Assembly (NCBI GenBank): GCA_947581615.1
Contig: CANPVD010000097.1
Coordinates: 45,187 to 109,186, forward strand
Source: Candidatus Humimonas hydrogenitrophica
GTDB lineage: Bacteria > Gemmatimonadota > Gemmatimonadetes > Palauibacterales > Palauibacteraceae
DNA length: 64,000 bases
Direction: 5' to 3'
The translations under genes were made by a program, and so were the position numbers. The notes beneath the pieces were generated by a model. The model did not search any database and had not been told where the DNA came from. It saw only the letters and a list, made by a program, of their open reading frames with translations. Below are positions 61,653-64,000 of the stretch, piece by piece; position 1 is the first letter of the stretch; each line of letters starts with the position of its first letter.

Positions 61653-63778
61653 CCCGAGCCGTCTCCCCCGGCTCGACCGATGGCCGAGATGCGGGATCGC
61701 CGGGCGCGGCGCTCACCACTCTCCATGGATGCCTTCACATCGAACAACTCGTCACGCAGACGGGCGGCGCGCTCGAAGTCGAGCGCCTCGGCCGCCTCCC
61801 GCATCTCGGTCTCCAGGACCCGGATGAGCTCCGCCGGCGCGAGGTCCTCGTAGCGTTCCCCGGCCTCCCGCACGGCGGCGGGGGCCGGACCGCGAGCGTC
61901 GGCCACGGACGTGGAGAAGCGGATCTGGTCCACCGACTTCACGATCGACCGCGGCTCGATCCCGTGCTCCTCGTTGTAGACCGCCTGCACCTCCCGCCGC
62001 CGATCCGTCTCCTCGAGGGCGCGGCGCATCGAGTTCGTCATCCGGTCGGCGTAGAGGATCGCGGTGCCGTTCAGATTCCGCGCGGCGCGCCCGATGGTCT
62101 GGATCAGGGAAGTCTCGGAGCGCAGGAAGCCCTCCTTGTCCGCGTCCAGGATGGCGACCAGGGAGACCTCCGGGAGGTCGAGCCCCTCGCGCAGCAGGTT
62201 GATCCCGACGAGGACGTCGAACTCGCCCAGGCGGAGGCCGCGCAGGATCTCCACGCGCTCGATCGAGTCGATGTCGGAGTGCATGTAGCGAACGCGCACG
62301 CCCCGGGCGTGGAGGAAGTCCGCCAGATCCTCGGACATGCGCTTGGTCAGCGTCGTGACCAGCACGCGCTCGTTGCGCTCCGTGCGGGCGCGGATCTCCG
62401 CCAGGAGATCATCGACCTGTCCGCGCACCGGCCGAATCTCCACGCGGGGGTCCAGGAGCCCGGTGGGCCGGATGAGCTGCTCCACGACGACGCCTCCGGA
62501 CTTCTCGAGCTCGTAGTCGCCCGGCGTCGCGCTCACGAACACGACCTGCGACACCACGTCCTCCCACTCGTCGAAGGACAGGGGACGGTTATCGAGAGCC
62601 GACGGCAGCCGGAAGCCGTGCTCGACCAGGGTGGTCTTCCGGCTGCGATCTCCCCTGTACATGGCACCTATCTGGGGCACCGTCACGTGGGACTCATCCA
62701 CGATGACCATGAAGTCGTCGGGGAAATAGTCCAGGAGGCAGTAGGGCCGCTCGCCGGGACGCCGGCCGTCCAGGTGCCGCGAGTAGTTCTCGATGCCCGG
62801 ACACACGCCGATCTCGCGCAGCATCTCGAGGTCGAAGCGGGTGCGGGTCTCGAGCCTCTGGGCCTCGAGCAGACGGTCGTCCTGCCGCAGCACGAGCAGC
62901 CGTTCCTCCAGCTCTCGCTCGATCTTCTCGATGGCCGTCTTCAGCCGATCGGGCTGGATGGCGTAGTGCGTGGCCGGAAAGATCGCCGTTCGCGGCAGGC
63001 GCGTGATCACCTCGCCGGTGAGCGGGTCGATCTTCGAGATGCGCTCGATCGTGTCGCCCCACAGCTCGACGCGCACCGCCCGCTCCTCGTACGCGGGCAT
63101 GATCTCGACCACGTCGCCCCGCACGCGGAACGTGCCGCGCTGGAAGTCCAGGTCGTTGCGGGAATACTGAATGTCGACCAGGCCCCGCAGGATGTTCCGG
63201 CGCCCGATCTCCTGCCCCTCCTCCAGGGTGACCATCATGGCCCGGTAGCCGCGCGGATCGCCCAGGCCGTAGATGGCGGACACGGAGGCGACCACGATGA
63301 CGTCGCGGCGCTCCATGAGCGAGGACGTGGCGCGAAGGCGCAGCCGGTCGATGTCCTCGTTGATCGAGGCGTCCTTCTCGATGAAGGTATCGGTCTCGGG
63401 GACGTAAGCCTCGGGCTGGTAGTAGTCGTAGTAGGAGATGAAGTACTCGACGGCGTCTCGTGGAAAGAACTGGCGCAGCTCGCCGTACAGCTGGGCGGCC
63501 AGTGTCTTGTTGTGGCTCATGACGAGCGTGGGGAGCCCGGTGCGCTCGATGGCGGCCGCCATGGTGACGGTCTTCCCGCTCCCGGTCACACCGAGGAGCG
63601 TCTGCCAGCGGTCGCCGCGGAGCACGCCCTCGGTGAGCTCCTCGATGGCCCGCGGCTGGTCGCCGGTCGGTTCGAAGGGGAGCTGCAGGTCGAACACCTC
63701 CGAGCGAGGCGTGTCCGCGTCCGGCCACGCCCCCGCCTCGCCCTCGCTCCGGCCCCCGGGTCCCGCCCTCCACACCAC
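61649..63778 (-). CDS. uvrB: UvrABC excision nuclease subunit B
   Basis: UvrB is the damage-verifying helicase-like subunit of nucleotide excision repair. It has 709 residues from GTG 63778, three bases after the rel stop; GTG 63697 would give a more typical N-terminus and removes a Gly/Ala-rich head. Motifs are [17 protein letters not shown], Walker [13 protein letters not shown], the beta-hairpin [53 protein letters not shown], and the C-terminal UVR domain ([20 protein letters not shown]) that binds UvrC. Confidence 0.98.
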   Translation of the reverse strand: MVWRAGPGGRSEGEAGAWPDADTPRSEVFDLQLPFEPTGDQPRAIEELTEGVLRGDRWQTLLGVTGSGKTVTMAAAIERTGLPTLVMSHNKTLAAQLYGELRQFFPRDAVEYFISYYDYYQPEAYVPETDTFIEKDASINEDIDRLRLRATSSLMERRDVIVVASVSAIYGLGDPRGYRAMMVTLEEGQEIGRRNILRGLVDIQYSRNDLDFQRGTFRVRGDVVEIMPAYEERAVRVELWGDTIERISKIDPLTGEVITRLPRTAIFPATHYAIQPDRLKTAIEKIERELEERLLVLRQDDRLLEAQRLETRTRFDLEMLREIGVCPGIENYSRHLDGRRPGERPYCLLDYFPDDFMVIVDESHVTVPQIGAMYRGDRSRKTTLVEHGFRLPSALDNRPLSFDEWEDVVSQVVFVSATPGDYELEKSGGVVVEQLIRPTGLLDPRVEIRPVRGQVDDLLAEIRARTERNERVLVTTLTKRMSEDLADFLHARGVRVRYMHSDIDSIERVEILRGLRLGEFDVLVGINLLREGLDLPEVSLVAILDADKEGFLRSETSLIQTIGRAARNLNGTAILYADRMTNSMRRALEETDRRREVQAVYNEEHGIEPRSIVKSVDQIRFSTSVADARGPAPAAVREAGERYEDLAPAELIRVLETEMREAAEALDFERAARLRDELFDVKASMESGERRARRSRISAIGRAGGDGSG

Positions 63779-63781
63779 CGG

Positions 63782-64000
63782 TCAGGACTCCAGCGTGAGG
63801 TCGCTCTCGCCGAAGCTCTCCTTGCGCTCCACGCGGAGGACGCCCTTCACGCGCCGGATCCTCTTCATGACCTTCCGCAGGTGTCCGAGGTCCTCGACCT
63901 CCACCACGAACTGGCCCCGCATGCCCCCCTCGACGCCGTCGATGTCGGCCGACTGGATGTTGGTGCCCGTGTCCGAGATCGCGCGGGCGATGTCGCCCAG
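63782..64000 (-). CDS. RelA/SpoT (p)ppGpp synthetase/hydrolase, C-terminal ACT domain (partial)
   Basis: Only the last 72 residues are inside the window. They read as an ACT domain: LGDIARAISDTGTNIQSADI, then GGMRGQFVVEVEDLGHLRKV and MKRIRRVKGVLRVERKES, the pattern at the end of long RelA/SpoT homologues (an NIxSA turn and the closing RxxGVxxVER strand). The catalytic domains lie beyond the right edge, so which activities remain cannot be told. Its stop codon is three bases from the uvrB start, implying an operon. Confidence 0.85.
   Translation of the reverse strand: MGDIARAISDTGTNIQSADIDGVEGGMRGQFVVEVEDLGHLRKVMKRIRRVKGVLRVERKESFGESDLTLES

Overview
The window is high-GC (roughly 70%), densely coded chromosomal DNA. 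No insertion sequence, phage gene, CRISPR array, rRNA or tRNA was recognised. The gene content fits a diderm with an LPS-type outer membrane: lptD, lolA, lnt, tolQRAB-pal-cpoB, and a SusC/SusD pair. Long-chain polyprenyl synthase, C5-pathway heme genes (hemA, hemL), a DUF4321 protein and TPR proteins with acidic linkers are also present. Together these suggest Gemmatimonadota or a close relative of Bacteroidota. That placement is inference, not the result of a search.

Layout. 1-5009: the end of a GntR/FCD regulator, a strong hairpin, and a minus-strand susC-susD operon. 5010-19211: mostly plus-strand single genes and short operons: thioredoxin, PhzF (minus), a small coiled-coil membrane protein, an ion transporter (minus), an EVE protein, lemA-DUF2207, peroxiredoxin, a kinase-like/P-loop protein, a GAF-GAF-GGDEF cyclase, pterin dehydratase, a glycosyltransferase and a GCS2-CBS fusion. 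19279-35215: an unbroken 14-gene minus-strand array: TPR protein, aroQ, pepQ, efp, accB, accC, comB, ftsK, lolA, hemL, spoIID-like, Gfo/Idh, lnt, gdhA. 35479-37308: a lone plus-strand PpiD/SurA-like foldase. 37373-64000: further minus-strand arrays: (i) tprB, tprA, polyprenyl synthase, DUF4321, tatA; (ii) ccsA, hemA, SDR, tolQ, tolR, tolA, tolB, then pal, cpoB, nrdR, tatC, lptD, hutH; (iii) rel (partial), uvrB, tsaE, tsaB, rimI, ssb, and a LysM protein.

How the genes work together. Much of the window is envelope biogenesis: lipoprotein acylation (lnt) and carriage (lolA), LPS insertion (lptD), the Tol-Pal machine, Tat export (tatA and tatC in separate arrays), a periplasmic foldase and peptidoglycan-linked proteins. 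Core metabolism is mixed in: fatty acid initiation (accBC), heme (hemA, hemL), shikimate (aroQ), and t6A tRNA modification (tsaE, tsaB). Genes are tightly packed: at least eleven junctions overlap by exactly four bases (ATGA, GTGA or TTGA), implying pervasive translational coupling.

The least explained part is the tprB-tprA pair at 39096-43761. Two tandem paralogs share an N-terminal TPR block. The larger carries about 800 residues of disordered sequence ending in two copies of a short tryptophan-containing motif. It is preceded by a candidate promoter and an inverted repeat. This is the best candidate for something undescribed, but no function can be assigned from sequence alone.
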